Shown here: in pieces, positions 43,572 to 53,419 of the stretch
Layout of the letters: each line of letters opens with the position of its first letter
How positions within the stretch are numbered: the stretch's first letter is position 1
Assembly: GCF_004912135.1 (NCBI RefSeq)
Contig: NZ_STGU01000006.1
Location: 124,001 to 188,000, forward strand
DNA: 64,000 nt
DNA from: Rhizobium rosettiformans W3
Lineage (GTDB): Bacteria; Pseudomonadota; Alphaproteobacteria; Rhizobiales; Rhizobiaceae
Direction: 5' to 3'
Made by a program: the position numbers and the translations under genes
The notes under the pieces: model-generated
Seen by the model: only the letters and a program-made list of their open reading frames with translations
The model's database searches: none
Told to the model about the DNA's origin: nothing

Positions 43572-46133
43572 TCAGCTGCGCGGCTTCAAGTTCTCTGGGT
43601 CATACAGCGGTTTATACCCCACCGCTGCAACCTCGACCGGGAAGCTTTCGGCGAAGTATTCCACGTTCAGCTTGCGACCCACCTCACAATACTCCGCCGG
43701 CAGATAGGCGAGCGCGATGTTCTTGCCGATGGTCGGGCCGAAGGCGACCGACGTCGTGTAGGAGCGGCGGCCGAGGCTGTCGATCAGGACGTCGCCTGAC
43801 GCGGGGTCGACGACCGGCATGGAGCCGACGGGGTAGCGCGCGACGCCCTTACTGTCGACATTGTCGGTCATGACGAGCGTGCAGAGCATGGCCGGCTGCT
43901 TGTCACGCGCCTTGTATTCGAGATGCTTGGCCTTGCCGCGGAAATCGGCTTCCTTGACCTTCGGGCGGGCAAGATCGGCCTCGATCAGGTTGTACTGGGT
44001 CAAGAGATCGGCGTTCTGCAGGCGCAGGCTCTTTTCCATGCGGCGCGAGTTGGCATAGGTCTCGACGCCGAAGGCCATCACACCCGTTGCGCGCAGCGCA
44101 TCCCAGACGGCGAGGCCGTCTTCGTATTTCATGTGCAGTTCCCAGCCCTGCTCGCCGACATAGGAAATGCGGAAGGCGGTGACATGCTTGCCGGCAATCT
44201 CGATCGGCTTGATCGCGGCGAAGGGGAAATTGTCAGGATCGAGACCGGCGGGATCGGCCACGGCCTTTTTCAGCGTGGCGCGGGCATTCGGGCCCCAGAT
44301 GCCGATGGTGATATACTTCTCCGAGGTGTCGGTGATGGTGACGTTGAGGCCACGATCTTCCGCCACGCGCTTCATATAATAGAGGTCGCGCGGGCCGGCA
44401 TCGGCGCCGTTCACCAGGCGGCAGCGGTCGGCCATGCGGAAGACGGTGAAGTCGGCGCGCACCATGCCCTCGTCGTCGAGGAAGTGGGTATAGATGCCCT
44501 TGCCGATATTCGCGTCGCCGCCGATTTTGGCGGCGCAGAGCCATTCGAGCAGTTCGACATGGTCAGGACCTTCGATGTCGACCATGTGGAAGTGGCTGAG
44601 GTTGACGATGCCGCAATCCTCGCTCATCGCCAGATGTTCGGCATTGGAAACGCGCCAGAAGTGTCTGTTATCCCATTCGTTTTCACGAACCGGAACGCGA
44701 TCGCCATACTTTTCCAGCAGGTGCTCGTTGGCGGCGTAACCATGCGCACGCTCCCAGCCGCCGAGTTCCATGAAATAGCCGCCGAGCTCGACTTCGCGCT
44801 CATACATCGGCGAGCGCTTGACATTGCGGCCCGAGGCATAGGGCTCGCGGGTGTGCACGGCCGGGAAATAGATCTTCTGGGCGGCCTCGTAGCAGCGGCC
44901 CTCGATGAACTTCTCTTCCAGCTGATGCGGATAGAAACGGGCGTAATCGATCGAGGAATGGTCGATTTCCGTGCGGCCGTCGGTCATCCAGTCGGCAATC
45001 AGCTTGCCGTAGCCGGGGCCGTCCTTGACCCAGATGGCGACGCAATACCAGAGGCCGCGGACCTTCTGGCTTTCGCCGCAGGACGGGCCGCCGGCAGCGG
45101 ACACCTGCAGCAGGCCGTTGAATGAATGGCTTTCGTTATAACCGAGTTCCCCGAGGATCGGGGTGAGCTCCATGGCGCGCTCGAGCGGCTCGAGGATCTG
45201 CTCCATGTCGAGATCGCGCTGCGAGGGCGAAAGGCGCGCCTCGTGCTTTTCGAGCAGGTCGCGCGGATGGCACATGCGCGGATTGTGCTGCTCGTAATAG
45301 CCCCATTCGATCTGGCCGCCCTCAGTGGTCTTCGGGTCGCCGGTGTCGCGCATATAGGCGGAATTGCCCTGGTCGCGCAGCAGCGGATAGCCGATTTCCT
45401 TGCCGGTGCCTTCGAACTCGTTATAAGGACCGAAGAAGGTCAGCGGATGGTCGACGGGCATGACCGGCAGGTCTTCGCCGACCATTTCGGCGATCAGGCG
45501 GCCCCACAGACCGGCGCAGACGATGACGTGATCGGCCATGATCGTGCCGCGATGGGTGACGACGCCCTTGATGCGGCCGCCCTCGACGATGAGGGACTTG
45601 GCCGGCGTATTGCCGAACATCCTGAGCTTGCCGGACTTTTCAGCGGCATCGACGAGCTTGCCGGCAACGGTCTGGGAGCGCGGGATAACAAGGCCGGCGT
45701 CGGGATCGAACATTCCGCCCATGACCTGGTCTTCCTCGATCAGCGGGAAGAGCTGCTTGATTTCGGCGGGCGAGACGTAATGGGCGCGGGTGCCGAAGGC
45801 GCGGGCAGAGGAGAGCTTGCGCTTGATCTCTTCCATCCAGGTGTCGTCGCCGGTGCGGGCGACTTCCAACCCGCCGATACGGGCGTAGTGGCCCATCTTC
45901 TCGTAGAAATCGATCGAATACTGGGTGGTCCAGACCGAGAGATAGTCGTGGGACGTGGTGTAGCAGAAGTCAGACGCATGCGCCGTGGAGCCGATGTCGG
46001 TCGGGATGCCCGACTTGTCGATGCCGACGATGTCGTCCCAGCCGCGCTCGATCAAATGATGGGCGATGGAGGCGCCGACGATGCCGCCGAGCCCGATGAT
46101 GACGACTTTTGCCTTGGACGGAAACTCTGCCAT
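43572..46133 (-). CDS. Dimethylglycine/sarcosine dehydrogenase-like FAD enzyme with GcvT domain
   Basis: The 853-residue protein joins an FAD-binding DAO domain (VVIIGLGGIVGASIAHHLIE at the N-terminus) to FAO_M and GcvT-type folate-binding domains from about residue 425. GPDHVELLEWLCAAKIGG and YVGEQGWELHMKYEDG mark the GcvT part. Such enzymes oxidise N-methyl groups and pass the C1 unit to tetrahydrofolate; dimethylglycine, sarcosine or another N-methyl compound may be the substrate. ATG 46133 (MAEFPSKAKV) has GAGAAG upstream. No choline or betaine genes flank it. Confidence 0.9.
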   Translation of the reverse strand: MAEFPSKAKVVIIGLGGIVGASIAHHLIERGWDDIVGIDKSGIPTDIGSTAHASDFCYTTSHDYLSVWTTQYSIDFYEKMGHYARIGGLEVARTGDDTWMEEIKRKLSSARAFGTRAHYVSPAEIKQLFPLIEEDQVMGGMFDPDAGLVIPRSQTVAGKLVDAAEKSGKLRMFGNTPAKSLIVEGGRIKGVVTHRGTIMADHVIVCAGLWGRLIAEMVGEDLPVMPVDHPLTFFGPYNEFEGTGKEIGYPLLRDQGNSAYMRDTGDPKTTEGGQIEWGYYEQHNPRMCHPRDLLEKHEARLSPSQRDLDMEQILEPLERAMELTPILGELGYNESHSFNGLLQVSAAGGPSCGESQKVRGLWYCVAIWVKDGPGYGKLIADWMTDGRTEIDHSSIDYARFYPHQLEEKFIEGRCYEAAQKIYFPAVHTREPYASGRNVKRSPMYEREVELGGYFMELGGWERAHGYAANEHLLEKYGDRVPVRENEWDNRHFWRVSNAEHLAMSEDCGIVNLSHFHMVDIEGPDHVELLEWLCAAKIGGDANIGKGIYTHFLDDEGMVRADFTVFRMADRCRLVNGADAGPRDLYYMKRVAEDRGLNVTITDTSEKYITIGIWGPNARATLKKAVADPAGLDPDNFPFAAIKPIEIAGKHVTAFRISYVGEQGWELHMKYEDGLAVWDALRATGVMAFGVETYANSRRMEKSLRLQNADLLTQYNLIEADLARPKVKEADFRGKAKHLEYKARDKQPAMLCTLVMTDNVDSKGVARYPVGSMPVVDPASGDVLIDSLGRRSYTTSVAFGPTIGKNIALAYLPAEYCEVGRKLNVEYFAESFPVEVAAVGYKPLYDPENLKPRS

Positions 46134-46312
46134 GGTCTTCTCGATACCCCGATGTCTGGGAGTGGATGATGTGGCGCCGATCTTAAAAGCCCGGCGTGGG
46201 CATTTGCAGCCTGTCTGCGACATTCTGCAAGAGACCCACGACCACTGTCCACGCCCCGATCCGCCCGATCGCGCCGGGAGCCTGGGTGGAAGTGTCGCAT
46301 CGAGAACGAGAA

Positions 46313-46338
46313 AGGGCGCCGGCAATGGCCGACGCCCT
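46313..46338 (-). terminator. Probable terminator of the pyridoxamine oxidase-like gene
   Basis: On the minus strand AGGGCGTCGGC pairs with GCCGGCGCCCT around CATT and is followed by TTCTCG. The T run is short, so the call is moderate. Confidence 0.6.
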
Positions 46339-46364
46339 GATCTGTCAACGGTTGCGCGTCTCAG

Positions 46365-46796
46365 TCAGACGCGGATGACGCCGTTATCCTCGCCGTCCCA
46401 ATACTGGATGGTGTCGGCATGGACCTTGATCAGCACGATGCCGGGCGTGTCGATGCCCTCGGGGAACCAGCGATCGAGATCCTTGGTCCAGTGGGCCTCG
46501 AAAACGGATTTGTCGGCAATCAGGCTGGCCCGACCTTCAACGGCGACGAAGATGCCCGGCTTGCCGAGTAGGCTGGGCGGTGCGGTGAAGGTGAGCGACA
46601 CGGTCGGGTCGGCGGTCAGCTCGCGGACCTTGCGGGTGTCGGTATATGAGAAGAAGTAGCTGTCGCCGTCGTAGTCGACCTCGCCATTGTTGCTCATCGG
46701 GCGGCTGGCAATGGCGCCGAATTCCGATTTGGTGATCATCATGCAGAAATCGATCTTCTGCATTTTCTTGGCGAATTCGGGAAGCGTGAGTGTCAT
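46365..46796 (-). CDS. Pyridoxamine 5'-phosphate oxidase-family (general stress protein 26-like) protein
   Basis: The 143-residue split-barrel protein has the flavin-binding pattern of this family: FCMMITKSEFGAIASRPMSN, YFFSYTDTRKVRELTADPTV and a C-terminal HADTIQYWDGEDN. Such proteins bind FMN or F420-type cofactors and reduce small molecules; the substrate is not known. ATG 46796 follows GGAGACC, ruling out a 50-residue longer frame. It is divergent from the DUF992 gene. Confidence 0.87.
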   Translation of the reverse strand: MTLTLPEFAKKMQKIDFCMMITKSEFGAIASRPMSNNGEVDYDGDSYFFSYTDTRKVRELTADPTVSLTFTAPPSLLGKPGIFVAVEGRASLIADKSVFEAHWTKDLDRWFPEGIDTPGIVLIKVHADTIQYWDGEDNGVIRV

Positions 46797-47035
46797 GGGA
46801 GGTCTCCGGCTGGGGTGTCCGAGACAAGCGCCGGGGCTCGGATTTGTTCCGGGCGATGGAGAGGCTCGGCGTGGCATTGGCGCGACGGGGCGGATGAAGC
46901 GGTGGATCGCCATTTTGCCGCCTATCTTCAGCCTCAGTTGGATCAATCTTTGCCGATAGGCGTTGTTCCATGCTGCCTGAGAAGCCGAAAACGGCCATCC
47001 CGCACCTGGCAGCCGAACATGGAAGGAGAATCGCC

Positions 47036-47566
47036 ATGAAAAAACTGCTCACTCTGAGCCTCGCCGCCCTGCCCGTTCTGACCTCGGCCGGCATCACCGC
47101 CGCCGCCGACATGACCGCCGCAGCGCCTGCTCCCGCCGTGATCGAAAGTGACCGCGTTGGCGGTGTCCGCATCGGTTATCTGGATTGCCAGATCGGCGGT
47201 GGCTTCGGCTACGTCCTCGGCTCTGCCAAGACGGCCGACTGCGCCTTTACCTCCGTCATCGACGGTGAGCCGCTCGACACCTATTCCGGCTCGATCAAGA
47301 AGTTCGGCGTCGACCTCGGCTTCACGACCCGTAGCCGCGTGATCTGGGCCGTATTTGCCCCGACCGCCGGTTACCACAAGGGCTCGCTCGGCGGCCTTTA
47401 TGGTGGCGCAACCGCAGAAGCGACCGTCGGCGCCGGCGTTGGTGCCAATGTCCTCTTCGGCGGCACCTCCGGTTCGATCCATCTGCAGCCGGTCAGCGTG
47501 TCCGGCCAGATCGGCCTGAACATCGCGGCAACCGGCACGTCGATGACGCTGCAGCCGTCGATCTGA
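47036..47566 (+). CDS. Secreted DUF992 protein
   Basis: The 176-residue protein has a signal peptide (MKKLLTLSLAALPVLTSAGI, cleavage near AAADM) and the DUF992 pattern: VRIGYLDCQIGGGFGYVLGS with a Cys, a second Cys in TADCAFTSVI, and glycine-rich beta segments to the end. DUF992 proteins are alphaproteobacterial and of unknown function; the Cys pair suggests a periplasmic disulfide. The GGAAGGAG ribosome-binding site fixes ATG 47036. Confidence 0.9.
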   Translation: MKKLLTLSLAALPVLTSAGITAAADMTAAAPAPAVIESDRVGGVRIGYLDCQIGGGFGYVLGSAKTADCAFTSVIDGEPLDTYSGSIKKFGVDLGFTTRSRVIWAVFAPTAGYHKGSLGGLYGGATAEATVGAGVGANVLFGGTSGSIHLQPVSVSGQIGLNIAATGTSMTLQPSI

Positions 47567-47589
47567 TCGGAAAGACTTGATCGAATAAG

Positions 47590-47617
47590 AAAAGGCGCCT
47601 CGCAAGGGGCGCCTTTT
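47590..47617. terminator. Rho-independent terminator
   Basis: AAAAGGCGCC pairs with GGCGCCTTTTT around TCGCAAG-type loop, between the DUF992 gene and the converging regulator. A tracts on the other strand allow bidirectional action. Confidence 0.93.
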
Positions 47618-47629
47618 TCTGTTGCACCA

Positions 47630-48445
47630 TCAGGCGCTTTCCAGCACCCGCTGGCGGATCTGTTCGGCCACGGCGGGATCGACCGGTGTATAGATTATCA
47701 GGTTCAGATCGACGCGGCCATCGACGGCGAAGGAGGAAAACTCCAAATCGATGGTGCCGAAGACCGGATGCACCAGCCGCTTTTGCCCCTCGCCCGGCAC
47801 GCTGATCTCGTTGTCGTTCCAGATCCGGCGGAAATCCGCGCTTGTTTCGCTGAGCTCCTCCACCAGGGCACCGATCTGCGACACCGCCCCGGCACGCGCG
47901 GCATCGGCCCGGAAGGCGGCGATGGAAAAGCGGGCGATCGTCTCCCAGTCATGCTGCTTGGCGCGCACCTCCGGATTGCAGAAGACGAAGCGCAGCATGT
48001 TGCGCTCGCCGGGCGGCAGCTTGCCATAGTCGGAGAGGACGAGCGTGGCAGCCCGGTTCCAGGCAACCACCTCCCAGGTGGCGGTCTTGATGACGGCAGG
48101 ACAGGTCTCCAGCCGGTCGATGAAGCGCTGTAACCGCGGGCTGACACCATCGACCGAGGTGTAGCGCGCCTCGGGCGGACGGCCGAGCCCCAGCATGAAC
48201 ATGTGCTCCCGCTCGGCCTCGGTCAGCAGCATGGCACGCGCGATGCGGTTCAGCACGTCGGCGGAGGGCGCACCGCCGCGGCCCTGTTCGAGCCAGGTAT
48301 ACCAGGTCGGGCTGATATTGGCGCGCTGCGCCACCTCCTCGCGCCGAAGCCCGGGCGTGCGCCGCCGGCCGGCAAGGCCGAAGGTGGCGGGGTCAAGGCG
48401 CGTGCGGCGATCTCTGAGGAAGGTGGCGAGTGTGGTGGTGGCCAT
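47630..48445 (-). CDS. Helix-turn-helix regulator with MmyB-like ligand domain
   Basis: The 271-residue protein has an XRE-type DNA-binding domain at residues 1-90 (TPGLRREEVAQRANISPTWY, LEQGRGGAPSADVLNRIARA) and a C-terminal MmyB-like domain (VVAWNRAATLVLSDYGKLPP, IWNDNEISVPGEG). MmyB-like domains bind fatty-acid-like or other small ligands. It is divergent from the SDR gene with a 107-base spacer and probably controls it. ATG 48445 (MATTTLATFLRDR) starts the conserved region. Confidence 0.92.
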   Translation of the reverse strand: MATTTLATFLRDRRTRLDPATFGLAGRRRTPGLRREEVAQRANISPTWYTWLEQGRGGAPSADVLNRIARAMLLTEAEREHMFMLGLGRPPEARYTSVDGVSPRLQRFIDRLETCPAVIKTATWEVVAWNRAATLVLSDYGKLPPGERNMLRFVFCNPEVRAKQHDWETIARFSIAAFRADAARAGAVSQIGALVEELSETSADFRRIWNDNEISVPGEGQKRLVHPVFGTIDLEFSSFAVDGRVDLNLIIYTPVDPAVAEQIRQRVLESA

Positions 48446-48552
48446 GAGCGGGTCGCGATCCGGGAAGCAATTATACCATGATAAAGTCACTTCTTTAACA
48501 GGATAACAGATCTGGCATTGCTTGTCGCGACACAACTGCAAAGGACAAGCAC

Positions 48553-49440
48553 ATGCGTATCTTCGTCACCGGCGCGACCGGCTTCATCGGCTCGGCCGTC
48601 ATCCCCGAACTCCAGGCCGCCGGCCATCAGGTTATCGGCCTCACCCGTTCTGCCGAGGGTGCCGACAAACTCAGAGCCCAAGGGGTCGAAGTGCATCACG
48701 GCACGCTCGAGGACCCCGAGACCCTGACGCGCGGCGCGGAAAAGGCCGATGCTGTCATCCACCTCGCCTTCGACCATGACTTCTCGGATTTCCCCGACAA
48801 TTGCCGGAAGGATGCGGTAGCGATCGCGGCGCTCGGCGCAGCGCTGAAGGGATCCGACCGCCCGCTTCTGATCACCTCGGCCGTGGGAATGGGCACCCCT
48901 GCCCCCGGCGAGATGGCCCGGGAAGATGTGCTGAACCTCGAGCAGCGCAATCCGCGCACGGCCTCCGAGCGCGCCGGACAGGATCTGCTGCATGAGGGCG
49001 TCAACGTCACGGCGATCCGCCTGTCGCAGATCCATGACACGCGGCGCCAGGGCCTCGTCAGCTACCTCATCGACATCGCCCGCGCCAAGGGAGAGGCCGT
49101 CTATGTCGGCGACGGAGAGGCTCGCTGGTCGGCCTGCCATATCGACGATGCCGCCCGCCTCTATCGCCTGGCGGCGGAGAAGGCGACGCCCGGCGCGCGC
49201 TATAATGCGGTGGATGAAGAAGGCATCCGCATCCGCGACATCACCCAAGCCATCGGCGAGAGCCTCAAGCTGCCGGTGAGATCCATCGCGGCCGCTGCGG
49301 CCGGCGAAGAACTCGGGGCGATGGCGCATTTCGCTGTTCTCGACATGAAGGCATCATCGGCATGGACACGCGCAGAGCTGGGCTGGACCGCATCGGGGCC
49401 TTCGCTGCTCGACGACCTCGCGGCCATGCGCCACAGCTGA
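48553..49440 (+). CDS. NAD(P)-dependent SDR-family epimerase/reductase
   Basis: The 295-residue protein starts with the extended/atypical SDR Rossmann motif MRIFVTGATGFIGSAVIPEL. Further NAD-fold motifs are DAVIHLAFDH and VTAIRLSQIHDT. The usual YxxxK catalytic pair is not clear at the expected position, so it may act as a reductase on small metabolites or a sensor protein. AAGGAC precedes the ATG. The divergent regulator at 47630 is a likely controller. Confidence 0.9.
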   Translation: MRIFVTGATGFIGSAVIPELQAAGHQVIGLTRSAEGADKLRAQGVEVHHGTLEDPETLTRGAEKADAVIHLAFDHDFSDFPDNCRKDAVAIAALGAALKGSDRPLLITSAVGMGTPAPGEMAREDVLNLEQRNPRTASERAGQDLLHEGVNVTAIRLSQIHDTRRQGLVSYLIDIARAKGEAVYVGDGEARWSACHIDDAARLYRLAAEKATPGARYNAVDEEGIRIRDITQAIGESLKLPVRSIAAAAAGEELGAMAHFAVLDMKASSAWTRAELGWTASGPSLLDDLAAMRHS

Positions 49441-49455
49441 CCCCTCATGCGGCGC

Positions 49456-50952
49456 TTACGTGCCGCAAAAGGTCCGCGTGACCCGCTGATCCGGCGTCGG
49501 CGGGACACGCAGATCTGCCGTCTCGGGATCCTCGACATAAGGCGTGGCAAGCGCGTCTACGAGGCGATGGAAAAAGGAGTAGTCGCCGTAGATTGCTGCG
49601 GCGATGGCCTCTTCGATCCTGTGGTTGCGGGCGATCAGTGCCGGATTGACCGCTTCCATCGCAGCCTGCCGCTCGGCGGGTGTCCGATCGTCGCCGATAC
49701 GGGCACGCCAGCGAGTGAGCCAGTCGGACAGACCGGGCGGCGGCACCTGGAAGAGATCGATCAGTGTCTCGACCGCAGCACCGCCGGCAACCTTGGAGAG
49801 GGTGCGGAAGGTGAGGGTAAAATCCGCCTCGCCCTGATGCATGAGCTCCAGAAAATCGCTCACCAACTGCCGGTCGTCGGCGCCCTCCCCGCTGACGCCG
49901 AGCTTGGCCTTGAAGAGATCGAGCCAGGCCTCCTGGAAGACATCGCCGAAGGCCTTCAGCACGCCGTTGGCCGCTTCGATCGCCTTTTCTTCCGCCTCGT
50001 CGAGCAGCGGCAGCAGGCATTCCGCAAGCCGCGCGATATTCCACTGACCGATGCCGGGCTGGTTGGCATAGGCATAGCGGCCGCGCTGGTCGATCGATGA
50101 GAAGACCTTGCGCGGATCATATTCATCGAGGAAGGCGCAGGGGCCGAAATCAATGGTTTCGCCTGAGATCGCCATGTTGTCGGTGTTCATCACGCCATGG
50201 ATGAAGCCGATCGAGAGCCAGCGGGCAATCAGCCGCGCCTGCCGTTCGGCAACCGCTGTGAGCATGGCGAGATAAGGGTTCGTCGCGTTGCGGGCCTCCG
50301 GGTAGTGCCGGTCGATGACATGATCGGCAAGTGTCTTCACCGCCTCTTCGTCGCCCTGGGCGGCAAAGAATTGAAATGTGCCGACACGGATATGGCTCGA
50401 CGCGACACGGGTGAAGACGGCACCCGGCAGCATGGTCTCGCGCACCACCTGTTCACCGGTCTCGACGGCCGCGAGCGCCCGCGTCGCCGGCACGCCGAGC
50501 GCGGCGAAGGCTTCAGAGACGATATATTCGCGCAGAACCGGCCCAAGGGCCGCCATGCCATCGCCATTGCGGGAGAAGGCTGTCGGGCCGGAGCCTTTGA
50601 GCTGGATGTCCCGGCGCCGCCCCTCCCGATCGATGACCTCCCCGAGCAGAAGCGCACGGCCATCGCCGAGCTGCGGATTGAAATGTCCGAACTGGTGGCC
50701 GGCATAGGCCTGCGCCAAGGGTTCGGCACCGACCGGGATCACCTGTCCACCGAAGACCTGGGCGAGCCGCGCCTCATCCGCATCGGCCACATCAAGGCCG
50801 AGCTCATCGGCCAGGTCCTTGTTGAAGCGGATCAGCTTCGGCGCGGAGGCGGCAGCGGGTCTCGCCGGCCGGTGGAAGGTCTGCGGCAGGCGGGCATAGC
50901 TATTGTCGAAGGAAAACAAGATGGCACTCCTGGTCCGCGGCGGGGCGGACAT
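49456..50952 (-). CDS. selO: SelO-type protein AMPylase (YdiU family)
   Basis: SelO is a pseudokinase that transfers AMP to proteins, controlling redox-related targets. The 498 residues match the family: YAGHQFGHFNPQLGDGRALL, FSRNGDGMAALGPVLREYIV, and HGVMNTDNMAISGETIDFGP, which hold the nucleotide- and metal-binding residues. The C-terminal Cys seen in some SelO proteins is present near the end (VTRTFCGT). It lies 59 bases downstream of a GST gene on the same strand, a plausible redox-linked pair. ATG 50952 (MSAPPRTRSA) has a weak ribosome-binding site. Confidence 0.94.
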   Translation of the reverse strand: MSAPPRTRSAILFSFDNSYARLPQTFHRPARPAAASAPKLIRFNKDLADELGLDVADADEARLAQVFGGQVIPVGAEPLAQAYAGHQFGHFNPQLGDGRALLLGEVIDREGRRRDIQLKGSGPTAFSRNGDGMAALGPVLREYIVSEAFAALGVPATRALAAVETGEQVVRETMLPGAVFTRVASSHIRVGTFQFFAAQGDEEAVKTLADHVIDRHYPEARNATNPYLAMLTAVAERQARLIARWLSIGFIHGVMNTDNMAISGETIDFGPCAFLDEYDPRKVFSSIDQRGRYAYANQPGIGQWNIARLAECLLPLLDEAEEKAIEAANGVLKAFGDVFQEAWLDLFKAKLGVSGEGADDRQLVSDFLELMHQGEADFTLTFRTLSKVAGGAAVETLIDLFQVPPPGLSDWLTRWRARIGDDRTPAERQAAMEAVNPALIARNHRIEEAIAAAIYGDYSFFHRLVDALATPYVEDPETADLRVPPTPDQRVTRTFCGT

Positions 50953-51011
50953 GTCTTGGGCTTTTCTCTGATATGGGACCCACCCGGTCACGAGACAAGC
51001 CGAACCTGGGT

Positions 51012-51698
51012 TCAGACCGGCGGTTCCGCCGCTGCCTTTTCCTGTCGCTCCGCGGCGCTTGCGACCTTAGGCAGGTCGGGCGCATCGAGACCGCTGAACG
51101 GATCTCCCCAGCCGCGCAATGCCTCCAGCTGACGATACCACGCGGCAACAGCGGGGTAGTCGCCAAGCGGCAGGCCGGCCACGTCGTTATAGGGCAGAAA
51201 GCTCGCCATGCGGAAATCGGCATAGGAGAGGCCGCTCTCGAGCAGGAAGGGCCGGCCCGACAGCTCCTTCTCCAGGATGGCAGCCGACTGCCGGAAGGCC
51301 CCAAGCCCCTCTATGACCTTCGCCTGATCGACAGGTCCGATGCCGTACCGTTGCTTGGTGCCGAATTCGAAATGCACCATGTCGCAGGCGCTGACGAAAT
51401 TCGCCTTGCCCCAGCTCAGCCAGCGGATCATGTCCGGCTCGTCCTCGTCGTCTGTCCGCCAGAAATTCTCACCGGAGAGCCGCGAAAGGCGGCAGGCGAT
51501 GGCATCCGCCTCCCAAAGGCTGCGCCGCCCCTGCTCTTCCAGGATCGGGATGGAGAGGCTCGGATTGAGGTGCCGGTAGCGCTCCGTCTCGCTTGGCGAA
51601 AAAGGCGCGGCGAAGACGAAGTCGACCGGTGATCCCAGGTGGCGCGCCACGGCCACGGCAAGCCGGGGATTGGGATTGCGACTGTAATGCAGCTTCAT
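51012..51698 (-). CDS. Glutathione S-transferase family protein
   Basis: A 228-residue GST with an N-terminal thioredoxin-like domain (MKLHYSRNPNPRLAVAVARH, NPSLSIPILEE, LWEADAIACRLSRL) and a helical C-terminal domain (ELSGRPFLLESGLSYADFRM). Ser or Asn at the start, rather than Cys, is the likely glutathione-activating position. The substrate is unknown. It precedes selO on the same strand and follows the ClC gene, with 146 bases between. Confidence 0.9.
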   Translation of the reverse strand: MKLHYSRNPNPRLAVAVARHLGSPVDFVFAAPFSPSETERYRHLNPSLSIPILEEQGRRSLWEADAIACRLSRLSGENFWRTDDEDEPDMIRWLSWGKANFVSACDMVHFEFGTKQRYGIGPVDQAKVIEGLGAFRQSAAILEKELSGRPFLLESGLSYADFRMASFLPYNDVAGLPLGDYPAVAAWYRQLEALRGWGDPFSGLDAPDLPKVASAAERQEKAAAEPPV

Positions 51699-51844
51699 GA
51701 CGACCCTCCCACGTCCGCCTGCCGGAAACAGGGCGACGACGCTGGCAGAGCCTAGCAGATGTGCGCCCCTTCAATCCACGCTCCCCGCATCCAAGGAAAG
51801 CGCAGAGTAACTGTCACGCATCTTCGGATCGAAGCAAACGATTG

Positions 51845-53203
51845 TCACCGCGGCTCCCTCTCTTCTCCATGGCGATGGTCCGCGCGGCGGGCGCGGATCG
51901 CCGCGGCGATGAAGTTGCGCGACAGGCCATGATAGAGCGGTTCTGGCGACAGGAGGCGGGAGGTGACGTATCCGATCATTGAAACCGCCATGATCGGCAG
52001 GATGGCATGGTCGTTGCCGGTCATTTCGATGATGATGACGAAGGCCGTCATCGGGGCCTGCACGACACCGGCGAAATAGCCGGCCATGCCGAGTACGGCG
52101 CCGAGCGCGACGCTGGTGCCCATGACCTGCCCGATGGTGCTGCCGAAGCCTGCTCCGATCGACAGCGACGGCGCGAAGATGCCACCGGGAATGCCCGAAA
52201 TCATCGACAGGAAGCTGGCGAGGAATTTCTCGATGAAGAAGATCATGGAGGTGGGCTCGCCGGCCAGCGCCCCGCGCGCCTGCTCATAGCTGGTGCCGAA
52301 GGTCGTGCCGCCGGAGATGACGCCGATGAAGGCCACGCCGAGCCCGCAGGCGCCGGCAAACAGCACCATGCGCTTGACCGGCGCCGGCTGTGCCCAGCGG
52401 CGGATCCGTATGCCGAGATGCAGCGCCAAACCGCTGAACACCGCCCCCAACGCGCCGCCCCCGATGCCGCAGACCGGCACGAGCGCCCAGTCGCGCACCG
52501 AGACGGGAATGGCGGATGTGGAGCCGAAATAATGATAGCTGCCGGCAAGGCCGAGCGCGGCCAGCCCCGACAGGATGACGGCCGTCAGCACGATGCCGTT
52601 GGCGCGGCTTTCATAGGCGCGGCTCATTTCCTCGATGGCAAAGACGATGCCGGCAAGCGGCGTGTTGAAGGCAGCCGCAATGCCCGCAGCCGAGCCCGCA
52701 AGGATCAGCCCCCGCGCCTGCGCCATGCCGCCGAAGCGCGCAGCCGCCAGCATGAAGGAGGCGCCGACCTGCACCGTCGGCCCCTCGCGCCCGATGGAGG
52801 CGCCAGTAAACAGGCCAAGCGTGGTGAGCGCGATCTTGCCGAAGGCGACCTTGAGCGACAAAAGCCGCGACCGGTCCTCGTTGTCGTTCAGGTGACGGGC
52901 GGCAATCGCCTGGGGTATGCCGCTGCCTTGGGAGTTCGGAAAATAGGTGATGGCGAGCCAGGCGCAGGCAATGAAGCCGAGCGGCGTGACCAGGAGAGGC
53001 AGCAGGAATGTCCACTCGCCGGCCATGGTCGCGTGATGAAAGGTCTCCTGCGCGAAATCGGCCATCCAGGCAAAGCCGACGCTGGTGACGCCAATGGCGA
53101 GCGCCCCGGTCCAGAACACCAGCCGCGGGCGCCAGAGCCCGAGCGAACCCCGAAAGACCCGCGACCGCCGGACGAGCTTCGACTTGCTGTAGGATTTTTG
53201 CAT
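51845..53203 (-). CDS. ClC-family chloride/proton transporter
   Basis: The 452-residue protein has about eighteen membrane-embedded helices and all chloride-path motifs: NSQGSGIPQA, the gating Glu in GASIGREGPTV, and GIPGGIFAPSLSIGA. A second Glu in VFAIEEMSRAYE matches the intracellular proton Glu of bacterial exchangers, so it is likely a Cl-/H+ antiporter rather than a channel. ATG 53203 (MQKSYSKSKL) follows GGAG at short distance; a TTG at 53221 is weaker. Confidence 0.94.
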   Translation of the reverse strand: MQKSYSKSKLVRRSRVFRGSLGLWRPRLVFWTGALAIGVTSVGFAWMADFAQETFHHATMAGEWTFLLPLLVTPLGFIACAWLAITYFPNSQGSGIPQAIAARHLNDNEDRSRLLSLKVAFGKIALTTLGLFTGASIGREGPTVQVGASFMLAAARFGGMAQARGLILAGSAAGIAAAFNTPLAGIVFAIEEMSRAYESRANGIVLTAVILSGLAALGLAGSYHYFGSTSAIPVSVRDWALVPVCGIGGGALGAVFSGLALHLGIRIRRWAQPAPVKRMVLFAGACGLGVAFIGVISGGTTFGTSYEQARGALAGEPTSMIFFIEKFLASFLSMISGIPGGIFAPSLSIGAGFGSTIGQVMGTSVALGAVLGMAGYFAGVVQAPMTAFVIIIEMTGNDHAILPIMAVSMIGYVTSRLLSPEPLYHGLSRNFIAAAIRARRADHRHGEEREPR

Positions 53204-53419
53204 TCTCTCCACCGGTGCCAATCCGATTGCGGCGGGTTATCGACCCCGAGACTTCGAGAATCAAGTCGCAAGCCGTGCTTTTGCCCGAGACCGGCCCTGC
53301 GGCCCGGTGATCACGAGCACAGTTTTGGACGGAGGAATTGCGCTGAAGACACGCGTGGCCTGCTTGCGAGAGCGCCGCACGGCAGTCTAGGATCAATCAC
53401 CAAATTTCCGAGGAAAGCC

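Noticed and set aside
44100-46169. Long + strand frames opposite the dimethylglycine dehydrogenase-like gene
   Set aside because: Antisense shadows; the minus-strand frame has complete FAD and GcvT motifs.
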